A stretch of 64,000 bases of DNA from Pseudomonas sp. PH1b (GCF_000633395.1 NZ_AYMU01000006.1:62001-126000); one strand, 5' to 3'; positions 1 through 9,684 are shown, counted from the stretch's first letter. Notes: a model not told the origin generated them from the letters alone. Numbers and translations: made by a program.

Positions 1-678
1 TTCGATCCGGCCAGCGAGGACAATGGCGAGAATGATGTGGCGGATATCTTCCTCGGCTATCCCCAGCCAGTGCTTGATCTATACCCGAACATCCACGCCC
101 CTGTGGCCGAGAACAAGGAGCTGTTTTGTCAGAGTTTCAGGAACGGCTGGGGGGTGGAAGTAAAAAGCAAGCAGGTACCTAGCACTGCGCAAAGGCTGTC
201 CCTGCTCGCTCGCCGCGCAGAGCTGAAAACCCAGCTTCCCCTGGCACCCAAGAGCGCCTGGATGAAAACCTGGGACGCTCAGGAGTACCGCTGTGACCAC
301 GTCACACGGCGCTGGGCGGACATCTATGTCTATATCCTTTATCAACTGCATGACGGATACCCTGACTTCGACGGCATCAACGGGTGTGTCATTCTGGTTA
401 TCCCGACCATCATCTTGAACAGGCTACTGGCCGACCATTCCAGCCAGGCGCAAACAATCCAACTCGACAAGCTGATGAGTCTTCTGGGCCCTGACTACAA
501 CCAGTACCTGATCTTCTCGGTGCAGGCCATTGCACGCAAAGCCCTCGAGCTGGCCAACGATCACTGGAAGGAGATGATTGCCTACAAACATCAAGGCGAC
601 GTCTTGAAAAGGCAGTGGTACGAAGACACTTACCTGCCTTCTCAGGCGGCAATCAAAAAATGCAAAACCCAGGCATAA
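1..678 (+). CDS. 3' part of an unrecognised protein
   Basis: The reading frame is open from the first base of the window, so the gene begins upstream and only its last 225 codons are seen. A GTG at 37 is an internal codon candidate, not a convincing start, because no ribosome site precedes it and the frame stays open before it. The visible part is soluble-looking, rich in Trp and Tyr in the middle, and has a hydrophobic stretch near the segment GCVILVIPTIILN that is too short and isolated to call a membrane helix. The C-terminus is Lys-rich. I recognise no domain. A clear hairpin terminator follows directly after the stop codon, so this is the last gene of its transcript. Codon use looks slightly less GC-rich than the following genes, which would fit an accessory gene, but this is only an impression. 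Confidence 0.6.
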   Translation, partial: FDPASEDNGENDVADIFLGYPQPVLDLYPNIHAPVAENKELFCQSFRNGWGVEVKSKQVPSTAQRLSLLARRAELKTQLPLAPKSAWMKTWDAQEYRCDHVTRRWADIYVYILYQLHDGYPDFDGINGCVILVIPTIILNRLLADHSSQAQTIQLDKLMSLLGPDYNQYLIFSVQAIARKALELANDHWKEMIAYKHQGDVLKRQWYEDTYLPSQAAIKKCKTQA

Positions 679-707
679 AAAAGCCCCGAACCAGTCGGGG
701 CTTTTTC
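677..707. terminator. Bidirectional Rho-independent terminator
   Basis: A 9-bp stem (681-689 with 695-703) is flanked by an A-run on the left and a T-run on the right. It can end both the rightward gene before it and the leftward porin gene after it. Confidence 0.85.
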
Positions 708-746
708 GTTGCAGCAACCTGCGCTCAGGTCGCGATCAAACGCTGA

Positions 747-2033
747 TCAGAACACGTTGATCGGGTAGTCGACGAACACACGCAGCTCGTTGCCGCCCAC
801 GTTGTACTCGGAAGACTTCTGCGAAACGCGCAGTACCGAGCTGCGTACTTTCACGCTCAGGTCTTTGGCCGGGCCGCTCTGTACTACGTACTTGAACTGG
901 TTGAAGATTTCCCGCTCGCTGCCGCCGGTGGAGGTCGAGGTGGTGATGTTGTCGCCACGTACGTAGGCCACGTTATAGGTCAGGCCCGGTACGCCGAAGG
1001 CGCCGAAGTCCAGACCGTAGCCCAGCTGCCAGCTGCGCTCGTCTTCAGCGTTGAAGTCGGACCAGTAGGAGTTGGCCAGGTAGATGGTGTTGCCGCCATC
1101 GCCCACGCGGTTCTGACCACGCTGGTAGCCACCGTAGGCATAGCCCAGGTTGCTGTCACCGGTGCTGCGCTGGTGCGCCAGGGTGAAGGAGTGCGGGCCC
1201 ATGGCGTAGGTGGCTGCCAGGCTCCAGATCTTGTTGTCCTCGCCGCCTGCTTTAGCCTTCTGCGCGTAGGACTTGTCCAGCTCGGTACGGTAGCCGTTGA
1301 AGTCCAGGGTCAGGGACTGGTCAGTGGCCAGCGGGAATACGTAGTTCAGGTTGATGTATTGCTTCTTCAGCACGTCTTCGACGTCGGAAGCGTACAGCGC
1401 GCCCTTGAACTGCTCGGTGAACTGGTAGCTACCGCCCAATACGTTGATCGACTTCAGGCCACCACTGTCACGGCCTTCGGCACTTTTACGCGACTCGGCG
1501 GTGAAGTGACCTGCGTTCAGCTCCAGGCCCTTGATCTCCTTGGAGGTGATCAGGGTACCGGTGTAGCTTTCCGGCAGCAGGCGCGAGTTGTCGTAATTCA
1601 GCACCGGCAGGGCCGGCATCTGGTCACCGTAGGTCAGCACAGTGTTGGAGAAACGGAACTTGACTGCAGCACCGGCCTTGGCCAGATCATCTGCAGCGCT
1701 ACCGCTGTCACCCTGCTTGAAGAAGTCGATGCCGCCGGCACCGCTGCGACCCTTGCCGCCGTCCAGGCGCAGTGCGTACAGGCCGAAGGCGTCAACGCCC
1801 ACGCCCACGGTGCCTTGGGTGAAGCCCGAGGAGAAGGTGCCGATGAAACCCTGGCCCCATTCAGCCTTGTCCGGGTTGCCATCTTTGTAGTCACGATTGA
1901 TGTAGGCGTTGCGCAACAGCACTTTCAGGCTGCTGTCTTCAACAAAACCCTTGGCGTCGGCCTGGCCTTCAGCCATGGCCTGTGTAGCGCTCAAAATCCC
2001 CAGTGCAACCAAGCAGATCCGCTGTTTCAACAT
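747..2033 (-). CDS. OprD-family outer membrane porin
   Basis: A 428-residue outer membrane channel of the Pseudomonas OprD (Occ) family, which takes up basic amino acids, small peptides or carboxylates. The first ~21 residues are a signal peptide ending Ala-Met-Ala before a Glu-Gly-Gln mature start. The mature N-terminus (GFVEDSSLKVLLRNAYINRD) is the typical first strand of OprD-type barrels, and alternating hydrophobic/polar strands continue to the end. The last residue is Phe, the usual C-terminal signal for insertion by the BAM machinery. Length matches the family. It stands alone between two hairpin terminators. The substrate cannot be told from the sequence: members in the same subfamily differ mainly in loop residues. 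No regulator gene is adjacent. Confidence 0.93.
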   Translation of the reverse strand: MLKQRICLVALGILSATQAMAEGQADAKGFVEDSSLKVLLRNAYINRDYKDGNPDKAEWGQGFIGTFSSGFTQGTVGVGVDAFGLYALRLDGGKGRSGAGGIDFFKQGDSGSAADDLAKAGAAVKFRFSNTVLTYGDQMPALPVLNYDNSRLLPESYTGTLITSKEIKGLELNAGHFTAESRKSAEGRDSGGLKSINVLGGSYQFTEQFKGALYASDVEDVLKKQYINLNYVFPLATDQSLTLDFNGYRTELDKSYAQKAKAGGEDNKIWSLAATYAMGPHSFTLAHQRSTGDSNLGYAYGGYQRGQNRVGDGGNTIYLANSYWSDFNAEDERSWQLGYGLDFGAFGVPGLTYNVAYVRGDNITTSTSTGGSEREIFNQFKYVVQSGPAKDLSVKVRSSVLRVSQKSSEYNVGGNELRVFVDYPINVF

Positions 2034-2114
2034 TTTATTTTCCTTATTACGGTTTGATGACGCGCTGTGGGCCCTTGTGGTTATGGCGCTTGAGCGCTCT
2101 TCTACCGTCGAAAC

Positions 2115-2154
2115 AAAAAAGCCCGTCCGCGGGTGATCGCGACGGGCCTTTTAT
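2115..2154. terminator. Bidirectional hairpin terminator
   Basis: Stem of 7 bp (2121-2127 with 2141-2147). On the minus strand it is followed by six T, ending the SnoaL-like/DsbA-like transcript. On the plus strand it is followed by a weaker T-rich tail. It isolates the porin promoter from the genes upstream. Confidence 0.75.
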
Positions 2155-2272
2155 TATTCTGAAATATGGCTCCTGGCCACAGGCGTTGGGGCGAATCCTA
2201 TCTGCGCCCTTAACAAGGTGTCAATTTCGTGAATCGTCTTTGAATAGCTGAAAATATTCTAAGAACCGCAGG

Positions 2273-2662
2273 CTAGAGCATTGCCAACTGCACACTGTGG
2301 CTGTCGACGAATTGTTCGAAGTGGGTGACCTTGCCGTCTTTCAGCGTCCACAGGTGGGCCACGCGCACATCGATCGGCTTGCCCGAGGCGTTATAGATGC
2401 CCTGGTAATTGCCATAGGCGAACACCTTGTCGCCCTGGGCCACGTAATTTTCGACCTTGAAGGTGAAATCCTGCCATTCCGAACCCAGGCGCTTGAAGAC
2501 ATGCTCCAGCACCGCCTCGAAACCGACATAGGTGCCGGCATAGGGAAAACCCGCCGCCTCGGTCCAGCGGGCATCAGGGGCCAGGGCGGCCGCGGTGTTT
2601 CGCGCATTTTCCTGGGAGTTGGCACCTTCGTAGGTGCTTTTGATCAACGCTAGGTTATCCAT
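2273..2662 (-). CDS. SnoaL-like / NTF2-fold small protein
   Basis: A 129-residue protein with the layout of the SnoaL/NTF2-like fold: an N-terminal helix (NLALIKSTYEG), a conserved aromatic-rich middle (DARWTEAAGFPYAGTYVG), and a C-terminal sheet ending in a histidine-containing strand (THFEQFVDSHSV). Family members include ketosteroid isomerase-like enzymes and polyketide cyclases, but many have no known substrate, so no reaction is assigned. The gene lies 27 bp downstream of the DsbA-like gene on the same strand and is probably co-transcribed with it. A hairpin terminator follows. There is no signal peptide, so it is cytoplasmic. Confidence 0.82.
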   Translation of the reverse strand: MDNLALIKSTYEGANSQENARNTAAALAPDARWTEAAGFPYAGTYVGFEAVLEHVFKRLGSEWQDFTFKVENYVAQGDKVFAYGNYQGIYNASGKPIDVRVAHLWTLKDGKVTHFEQFVDSHSVQLAML

Positions 2663-2689
2663 GGGTGATTCCTCGCAGGTCAGGTGAGT

Positions 2690-3385
2690 TCAAAGTGCAC
2701 AACCGTCCAGGCCACAAGCCTGGACCACGCCATCGTGAGGGCTCGAGTCCGCGCCCAGGGAGGTCTTCAGCCACTGGGCAAACGCCTCGGGTTTACCCAA
2801 CCAGGGGCTGATGTCGAGCAGTTGGAAGCGCCCGTCCTGCTCCAGAGCCAGGGTCGGGAAGCCTTGGCCGCCCACTTTTGCCAGCAGCGCCCGGCTGGCC
2901 TTTATATGCTCGTCCAGATCCCGGGCTCCAGCCTGATCGAACGCTTGCGCGAACGCCTCCGGCGCAAACCCCAGCTCCTGAGCCAGTTCCAGCAGCACTT
3001 CGCGGTCGGCAATCCGCCGGCCTTCCAGGTAATGCGCAGTCTGCAAGCGCCCCAGCAGTTCCAGGCCACGGCCGGACAGGGCTTGGGCCGCCAGCACCGC
3101 AGCAATCGGCGGCGCCGAATCGAAGACTGCCGAATGATCGCGCAGCAGGCCTTCGAAATAGGCCTGGCCGAAGGGCTGCCCGGTGTATTCGGCAATCCGC
3201 CGATCATGGGGCATGACGTAATCACGCAACTGCGGCGACACCGACTGGCGATTGCGCCCAGTCATCATGCCGCCGGCGTGGGCCACCACCGGTACCACCG
3301 CCTGGGCGGCCTGCACCAGCGGCTTGGCGCCATAGCACCAGCCGCAAAGAGGATCGTAGATGTAGTGAAGAGTGGCCGAGGACAT
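2690..3385 (-). CDS. Cytoplasmic DsbA-family thioredoxin-fold protein
   Basis: A 231-residue protein of the DsbA/FrnE-like superfamily. A thioredoxin-type active site CGWC lies at about residues 15-18 (YDPLCGWCYGAKPLV), followed by a helical insertion and a C-terminal thioredoxin half containing the cis-proline region (GGQGFPTLAL). The start at 3385 is chosen because GGAG lies six bases before it; an in-frame ATG 13 codons upstream has no such site. There is no signal peptide, unlike periplasmic DsbA, so it should work in the cytoplasm, perhaps as a thiol oxidoreductase or in detoxification. Its likely operon partner is the SnoaL-like gene downstream. Confidence 0.85.
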   Translation of the reverse strand: MSSATLHYIYDPLCGWCYGAKPLVQAAQAVVPVVAHAGGMMTGRNRQSVSPQLRDYVMPHDRRIAEYTGQPFGQAYFEGLLRDHSAVFDSAPPIAAVLAAQALSGRGLELLGRLQTAHYLEGRRIADREVLLELAQELGFAPEAFAQAFDQAGARDLDEHIKASRALLAKVGGQGFPTLALEQDGRFQLLDISPWLGKPEAFAQWLKTSLGADSSPHDGVVQACGLDGCAL

Positions 3386-3645
3386 ACAGGGCTCCAGCAG
3401 GATCTTGAAATTCGATGAGGCCAAGACTAGGCCGCGGATGCCACGGGAAAAACCTCAATATGACTTTTAGTCTGTTTCTGTAACCGGTCGAATCGGGGGG
3501 ATTGGGCACTATATGCGGGCAGACACCACCCCGAAACAATTCGCAACAACGCCTCGAGAAAACTCATACCGAATAATTAACATAAGCAAACTGCAACCAT
3601 TATCACTCGCCCCCCTAGAGCTCCCTCCTCTCGGATGCACTTCAG

Positions 3646-3780
3646 ATGCCTGCACATTTCCGCCTCACATCCCTATATCTGGGTCTTTGTACCCTGCTGA
3701 CCGCAGGTTTTGCCCGCGCCACCAGTACCACCCTGCCGACGACTTCCATCAGTGCCGAAGCCGAGCCCAACCCTGGGTAA
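3646..3780 (+). pseudogene. 5' remnant of a TonB-dependent siderophore receptor gene
   Basis: A 44-codon open frame starting ATG at 3646 and stopping TAA at 3778. It encodes a signal peptide (hydrophobic core LYLGLCTLLTAGFARA) and then TSTTLPTTSISAEAEPNPG. A Thr/Ser-rich start of the mature protein reading close to LPxTSIxAE is what I know from Pseudomonas ferri-siderophore receptors. A receptor should continue for roughly 700-800 more residues; here the frame stops at once and a hairpin follows within 70 bp. The simplest reading is an internal deletion that left the promoter, signal sequence and terminator. It could instead be a small secreted peptide, but the family resemblance makes that less likely. 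Confidence 0.5.
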
Positions 3781-3811
3781 CACCAGGGCGCTTCCCGCCA
3801 GTAACCGACAG

Positions 3812-3850
3812 GCAAAAAAAAGCGCCGCCCTCCCGGCAGCGCCTTTTGAC
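3812..3850. terminator. Hairpin terminator between remnant and small gene
   Basis: An imperfect 8-bp stem (GCGCCGCC pairing with GGCAGCGC, one G-T pair) is preceded by a run of eight A and followed by four T. On the minus strand it gives a strong T-run and ends the 66-residue gene. On the plus strand it may once have ended the receptor gene. Confidence 0.65.
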
Positions 3851-3864
3851 AATCCGCTGTCTTT

Positions 3865-4065
3865 CTATCCTTTCACCACATCCCACAGCGCTTGCAGTTC
3901 CGCCTCACTGAGCAATCCAGCGGGGTAGCGTTCAATGATGATCCGGCGCGGATCAGGTTCCCTGATCTGACGCGTTCCATTGGACTTCAACCATTGCACC
4001 AGAGCCTGCAACGACTCGTTATTCATTGCCAAGGGATGGGACGCCCGCTCGCTGACCATATTCAT
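3865..4065 (-). CDS. Small hypothetical protein, 66 residues
   Basis: A small protein of unknown function without signal peptide or membrane segment. It has two helical stretches, one around ESLQALVQWLKSN and one around SEAELQALWDVVKG, joined by a basic segment (REPDPRRIIIERYP). An AGGAGAG site lies about 8-10 bases before the ATG at 4065, and a strong terminator follows the stop, which together make it a credible free-standing gene. A second ATG two codons later is also possible. I do not recognise a family. Confidence 0.6.
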   Translation of the reverse strand: MNMVSERASHPLAMNNESLQALVQWLKSNGTRQIREPDPRRIIIERYPAGLLSEAELQALWDVVKG

Positions 4066-4206
4066 TCCAGCGCTCTCTCCTGGTTCCTGAGCGGCTTAAC
4101 TTATCCAAGGTTTATGACAGAACAACAGAGTTCCACCCGTCTCAGAATGACCATTGGGCGGATACAAGAGCTGTGCCAATGTGTCCGGCACGCCGACAGG
4201 CGGCCC

Positions 4207-4243
4207 ATGAAAAAGCCCGCAACCCATCTGGGCTGCGGGCTTG
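4207..4243 (-). terminator. Terminator of the aguBA transcript
   Basis: A 7-bp GC stem (4215-4221 with 4234-4240), followed on the minus strand by five T, lies about 70 bp past the aguA stop. Confidence 0.8.
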
Positions 4244-4312
4244 CTGGAAAGCCTCAGGCACGGGCCGGAGCCAATGCCGTCAGACCATCGACAAACGCTG
4301 TTACAACGGCAC

Positions 4313-5419
4313 TCAAACCCGCTGTGGCGCCGGCTGCTGTTGGGTAAGGCAGTGAATGTTGCCGCCCCCCAGTAACAGTTCGCGCCCCGGCACCATCACC
4401 ACTTCATGTTCGGGGAACAGGTTCTGCAGGATGGCCTTGGCCTGGGCGTCCATCGGGTCGTCGAAGCTTGGCGCGATGATCCCGCCGTTGACGATCAGGA
4501 AGTTCACATAGGAGCCCGCCAGACGGACCGAAGGATTGCGCTCCTGGGTGCCGTCCACCGCATCGACGCCGGCACATTCTTCCTCGGTGGCATACAACGG
4601 CCCGGGAATCGGCATCTTGTGCACCTTGAAGGAGCGCCCCTTGGCATCGCGGCTGTTTTCCAGCACCTGCATGGCCGCCTGGCAACGGGGATAGTTCGGG
4701 TCCTGAGGGTCGTCGGTCCAGGCCAGCAGCACTTCGCCCGGACGCACGTAGCAACAGAAGTTATCCACATGGCCATCGGTTTCGTCGTTGTACAGGCCGT
4801 CCGGCAACCAGACGATCTGCTCCACCGCCAGGTGCTCGCGCAGCACCGCCTCGATCTCTTCGCGGGACAGGTGCGGGTTGCGGTTGTGATTGAGCAGGCA
4901 TTCCTCGGTGGTGATCAGGGTGCCTTCGCCATCGACGTGAATCGAGCCGCCTTCGAGCACGAAACCCTCGGTGCGATACTCCTGGCAACGTTCGATCTCC
5001 AGCACCTTGCTGGCCACCTGTTCATCGCGGTTCCACGGCGAATACAGGCCGCCCTCGAAGCCGCCCCAGGAGTTGAACCCCCAGTGCACGCCGCGCACTT
5101 CGCCGCTGTCATTGATGACGAAGGTCGGGCCGGTGTCGCGTACCCAGGCGTCGTCGCTGGACATCTCCACCACACGGATGTTGGGGACGTCGAGGCGCGC
5201 CCGGGCGTTTTCGTACTGGGCCGCCGAGACCGCCACGGTCACCGGTTCGAAACGCGCGATGGCCTTGGCCACCGCCGCATGGGCGGCCTGGGCCGGCTTG
5301 CCGCCCAGGCGCCAGTTGTCCGGACGCTCGGGCCAGATCATCCAGGTCTGGGTCTGGGTCGCCCATTCGGCCGGCATATGGAAACCGTCGGCGCGCGGCG
5401 TGCTGTGCAAAGTGCTCAT
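4313..5419 (-). CDS. aguA: Agmatine deiminase
   Basis: Converts agmatine to N-carbamoylputrescine and ammonia, the first step of the arginine decarboxylase route to putrescine. The 368 residues match the family length. Signature segments of the peptidyl-arginine-deiminase fold are present: [11 protein letters not shown] near the N-terminus, [13 protein letters not shown] with the substrate-binding Asp residues, [11 protein letters not shown], the [10 protein letters not shown] block carrying the catalytic His, and the C-terminal [11 protein letters not shown] with the nucleophilic Cys. The gene lies five bases after aguB, so the two are co-transcribed as aguB-aguA. No aguR-type regulator gene is adjacent in this window. 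Confidence 0.96.
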   Translation of the reverse strand: MSTLHSTPRADGFHMPAEWATQTQTWMIWPERPDNWRLGGKPAQAAHAAVAKAIARFEPVTVAVSAAQYENARARLDVPNIRVVEMSSDDAWVRDTGPTFVINDSGEVRGVHWGFNSWGGFEGGLYSPWNRDEQVASKVLEIERCQEYRTEGFVLEGGSIHVDGEGTLITTEECLLNHNRNPHLSREEIEAVLREHLAVEQIVWLPDGLYNDETDGHVDNFCCYVRPGEVLLAWTDDPQDPNYPRCQAAMQVLENSRDAKGRSFKVHKMPIPGPLYATEEECAGVDAVDGTQERNPSVRLAGSYVNFLIVNGGIIAPSFDDPMDAQAKAILQNLFPEHEVVMVPGRELLLGGGNIHCLTQQQPAPQRV

Positions 5420-5424
5420 AGTGT

Positions 5425-6303
<879 letters not shown>

Positions 6304-6451
6304 GGATCAACTCCTGGGCGAATACGAGGCGGTGGATGACAGCCATGGAAAAGACTCGGGCAGGAAAAGTTCGCGCCCGACTACGGTCACTTTATATCCG
6401 ATAAATATCGACTTTAAAAGCTAGAAAAATATGAAACCAGAAAAATACGTA
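6304..6451 (-). promoter_or_regulatory. Probable aguBA promoter region
   Basis: An AT-rich island (about 6385-6450, with TTTATATCCGATAAATATCG and several A-runs) sits in otherwise GC-rich sequence just upstream of aguB. No exact -35/-10 pair can be fixed by eye. Confidence 0.35.
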
Positions 6452-6476
6452 ACAAAAACCCGATAACAATCGGGAT
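6452..6476 (-). terminator. Terminator of the aminotransferase-fusion gene
   Basis: A 6-bp stem CCCGAT/ATCGGG with an AACA loop is followed on the minus strand by TTTTTGTT, 55 bp after the stop of the upstream gene. Confidence 0.7.
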
Positions 6477-6528
6477 TTGGATCAGCCCGCCTATCGTCTG
6501 CCGATGGGCGGGCCTGCAACGCTCGCCT

Positions 6529-9447
6529 CTAGAGCTCTTCGCCCAGTACCTTGGACAGCATGTCGACGAAGAAATCCACACTCTGCCGGGTGGTGACCAT
6601 CGGCGGCTTGATCTTGAGAATGTTCAGGTGATCGCCGGTGGGCTGCATGAACACGCCCAGCTCCCGCAGGCGCTCGCAGAGCAAGGTGGTTTCCTCGGTG
6701 GCTGGCTCCAGGGTCTGGTGATTGCGGATCAGTTCCAACCCCAGGTAGAAACCCGAGCCATGCACCGCCCCCACCAGCGGATGCACATCCTTCAAGGCTT
6801 CCAGCCGCTGCCTGAAGTGCTCGCCGACCACCCGGGCGTTCTCCCAGAGACCTTCCTCCTGCATCACATCCAGCACGGCGATGCCGATGCGGCAACTGAC
6901 CGGGCTGCCGCCGGATGAAGAAAAGAAATAACCCTCGGCTTCCAGCGCCTCGGCAATCTCGCGCCGGGTGATCACCGCCCCCAGGGGTTGGCCGTTGCCC
7001 ATGCCCTTGGCCATGGTGATGATGTCCGGCACCACGCCCTGTTCTTCAAAGCCCCAGAAGAACCGACCCATGCGCCCGTAGCCCACCTGGATCTCATCGG
7101 CGATGCACACCCCGCCCCGGGCACGGACCCGCTCATACACCTCGCTCAGGTAGCCAGGCGGCAACGAAATGCCCCCGGCGTTGCCATACACCGGCTCACA
7201 GATGAACCCGGCCAGCTGGCGCTTCTGTGCGTCCAGCTGGTCCAGTTGCTGATCCACGCTGCGCAGGTACTGCGGGGTGCTGTCCTGGCCACGGAATTCG
7301 CCGCGATAGGTGTTGGGCGCCGTCACCGGGTGCACCCAGTCCGGGCGGCTGGTGAGGGCCTGGGGGTTGTCAGCGATCGAGGTCGATACCGCGTCCGCCG
7401 CCACCGACCAGCCGTGGTAGGCCTCCAGCACGCTGAGCATGTCGCGCCCGCCGCTGTAGGCCCAGGCCAGGCGGATCGCCAGGTCATTGGCCTCGGTGCC
7501 GCTGTTGACCAGGAACACCCGGTCCATGGAGTCGGGCGCCAGGGCCAGCAGACGCTCGGAGAACTCGGCAATCGCGGCATAGTGAAAGCGTGAATTGGTG
7601 TTGAGCAGCGACCATTGTCGCGCCGCTTCGCTGGCCATCCGTGGATGACCGTGACCAAGCACCGCGACGTTGTTGAGCATGTCCAGGTAGGAGCGCCCCT
7701 GCATGTCGATCAGGTGGTTGCGCCAGCCCCGCTCGATGCGCGGCGGATCGACGTAGTAATGCTTTTGCGAGCGAGCAAAACTGGCATCGCGGCGGACCAG
7801 CAGGCGCTGCGGGTCCAGTTCCGGCTCGGCGTCACAGGCCAGGCCCAGCAGCGCCGCCGGAGAGGGGCACAGCGCCTGCCAGGCCGGGGCCCGGGAGGGC
7901 GTGCAGAACAGTGGCGGATGCAACTCGGCGGCGCGACACAGCTGCACTTTGAGCCGCCCCTCGCTGCCCACTGCCCCGAGCACCTGGCCCTTGACCAGGG
8001 CAGCTCCCGAATGCAGCGAAGGCTCGACGCCCCACAGGTGCACGCTCAGGGTCGGGCCATCCAGGCGCCACAGCCCCTCTTCGGCGCGATGCAGGACACC
8101 GGCGAATGGCGCCTCCACCGCCGTGCCCCCTGGAACCTGCAACTGCACATGCAATGGGCAGGTCTGCGGTTCCAGTGCACAGTCATGGCGGGTGCGCGAC
8201 AGGCGGTACTGCCCATAGCGGCTGGCCGCCAGGCCATGGGCGGCGCCCGCTTCCGCCAGCAGGCGGTCGTCGACTCCTGGCTGCTCCCAGTTGCCGGCCT
8301 CGAAATGCGGGCTGAGCACTCCTAGGTCGATCAGGGCGAACTCGCGGCCCACCAGGCTCGGCAGCAGCGGGGCGAAGCCTTCGCTGCCGATGGCCGGCAA
8401 CGTCTGGCCGACAGCCGTGAGGATCGCCGCTTCCATCAGCTCGAACGACACCGAACTGGCGACCTCGAAGATTTCCCATTCGTGGGCCAGGTTGGCGCGT
8501 GAATACGCATTGCCGGGATCGATGCTGACCTGCTGCTCGCCACTGAGCACCAGCACCGCGGCCCGGGCCACGATCAGCGGCCAGAGTGCCAGCAACTCAG
8601 CCCGTTGCAGCGGGTTGACCTGGTGATAGGCCTGGATCGCCGGCAGGATGCGCAGCGGATCGCCCTCGGCGTGATGCAGCAGCGCTGCACAGGTCACCGA
8701 CAAATCGGTGATGCGCCAGGTGCGGATCAGGTCACCGAAGTCGATCACCCCCTGCAACTGCCAATGCCGCGCCGCATCCCGCTGCCAGACCACGTTGTCG
8801 TCGGTGATGTCCATGTGGATCGCCTGCACCGGCAACTGCTCCAGCAGTGGCTGCAGGCGGCGCTCGGCGCGCTGCGCGGCTTCGCGAATGCAAGCCTGCT
8901 GCTGCGGCTCGGTGATGATCGGTAACAGGTGGCCGATCAGCGCCTGGGCGTGTCGGGCATCCCACTGCAGGGTGCGCTCGAGGCCCGGATGCTGAAAATC
9001 CGCCAGGGCCAGGTCCATCTGGCCACAGAGCCGCCCGAGCCCCGCTACCAGTTCACGGCCCAGGTGCGGCAGATGGGTCAGGGAGCGGCCGTCTATATAG
9101 TCGAGCAATCGCACATGCAGTGCTTGCCCGGCAATCTCCAGGGACAGCAGCTCGGCGCCGTCTTTTGCTGCAATGACCCGAGGCACCCGCAGCCCGGGGA
9201 GCTGTTGCAGATGCTTGAGGCCGGCGTGCTGCGCCTGCAGTTCCAGGGCGGCGTAGTCGCCGCGGCAGATTTTCAGGACAAAGCGGCCTTGCGGGCTGTC
9301 GACGCGGTAGTTGAGGTCCTGCTGGCTGCCCAGGGTCTGCAAGGTGCCGTGCAGGCCGTAATGGGTTTGCAGCAGTTCCAGCGCTTGCTGTGCAGTCACT
9401 CGCGGGCTGGGCAGGCTGGCGCGGTGGATCAAAGTGGCGAGCAACAT
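6529..9447 (-). CDS. Kinase-like / M23-like / class III aminotransferase fusion
   Basis: A 972-residue three-part protein. Residues ~20-310 form an APH/choline-kinase-like domain with HMDITDDN (~211-218) and VIDFGD (~234). Residues ~430-505 resemble an M23/LytM beta domain (APFAG, SVHLWG, HSGAALVKGQVLG). Residues ~550-970 are a class III PLP aminotransferase: LVNSGTEANDLAIRLA, the DEIQVGYGRMG block, and the PLP lysine in MAKGMGNGQPLG at about K814. The C-terminal part resembles ethanolamine-phosphate phospho-lyase and related enzymes. I infer phosphorylation of an amino alcohol or amine followed by PLP chemistry, but the substrate is unknown. Its place beside aguBA hints at amine metabolism. 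The M23-like part is probably structural rather than a peptidase. It is transcribed separately from aguBA, with a terminator between. Confidence 0.88.
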   Translation of the reverse strand: MLLATLIHRASLPSPRVTAQQALELLQTHYGLHGTLQTLGSQQDLNYRVDSPQGRFVLKICRGDYAALELQAQHAGLKHLQQLPGLRVPRVIAAKDGAELLSLEIAGQALHVRLLDYIDGRSLTHLPHLGRELVAGLGRLCGQMDLALADFQHPGLERTLQWDARHAQALIGHLLPIITEPQQQACIREAAQRAERRLQPLLEQLPVQAIHMDITDDNVVWQRDAARHWQLQGVIDFGDLIRTWRITDLSVTCAALLHHAEGDPLRILPAIQAYHQVNPLQRAELLALWPLIVARAAVLVLSGEQQVSIDPGNAYSRANLAHEWEIFEVASSVSFELMEAAILTAVGQTLPAIGSEGFAPLLPSLVGREFALIDLGVLSPHFEAGNWEQPGVDDRLLAEAGAAHGLAASRYGQYRLSRTRHDCALEPQTCPLHVQLQVPGGTAVEAPFAGVLHRAEEGLWRLDGPTLSVHLWGVEPSLHSGAALVKGQVLGAVGSEGRLKVQLCRAAELHPPLFCTPSRAPAWQALCPSPAALLGLACDAEPELDPQRLLVRRDASFARSQKHYYVDPPRIERGWRNHLIDMQGRSYLDMLNNVAVLGHGHPRMASEAARQWSLLNTNSRFHYAAIAEFSERLLALAPDSMDRVFLVNSGTEANDLAIRLAWAYSGGRDMLSVLEAYHGWSVAADAVSTSIADNPQALTSRPDWVHPVTAPNTYRGEFRGQDSTPQYLRSVDQQLDQLDAQKRQLAGFICEPVYGNAGGISLPPGYLSEVYERVRARGGVCIADEIQVGYGRMGRFFWGFEEQGVVPDIITMAKGMGNGQPLGAVITRREIAEALEAEGYFFSSSGGSPVSCRIGIAVLDVMQEEGLWENARVVGEHFRQRLEALKDVHPLVGAVHGSGFYLGLELIRNHQTLEPATEETTLLCERLRELGVFMQPTGDHLNILKIKPPMVTTRQSVDFFVDMLSKVLGEEL

Positions 9448-9684
9448 ACAACGTCCCCTGGAATTATTGTCAGCCGCTTATATCGCCACTGCCCAAGGCG
9501 TTGCGCAACCCCCAAAAACGCTGAACGCACGATGCCCCTGACGGTCGCATGCCTGGTTTTGATCGGATTTCGCCCGCCCGGAATGCAATCGGTGGGCTGC
9601 GCCTATTGCGCCACAGGCGTTGTGTCGACAAGCTATGCTGCATTTCCGCAGCACATGATCTTTTAAGGATACAGGCCACTTCAC

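Larger units (their letters stand above)
3386..3864. other. Intergenic stretch around the receptor remnant
   Basis: Apart from the 44-codon remnant and the hairpin near 3833, no gene is supported. Bases 3570-3615 are AT-rich and include a fragment resembling half of a Fur box (CCATTATCAC), which would suit an iron-regulated receptor promoter, but the match is poor. Confidence 0.4.

Noticed and set aside
1173..2057. Long open frame on the plus strand opposite the OprD porin
   Set aside because: Antisense to a clear porin gene; it arises from GC-rich third positions and has no ribosome site or recognisable domain.
3575..3612. Fur box before the receptor remnant
   Set aside because: Only a half-site-like match (CCATTATC); too weak to annotate as a regulatory site on its own.
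3513..3911. 132-codon plus-strand frame over the receptor remnant
   Set aside because: Different frame from the signal peptide, Pro/Ser-rich, no ribosome site; the remnant frame explains the sequence better.
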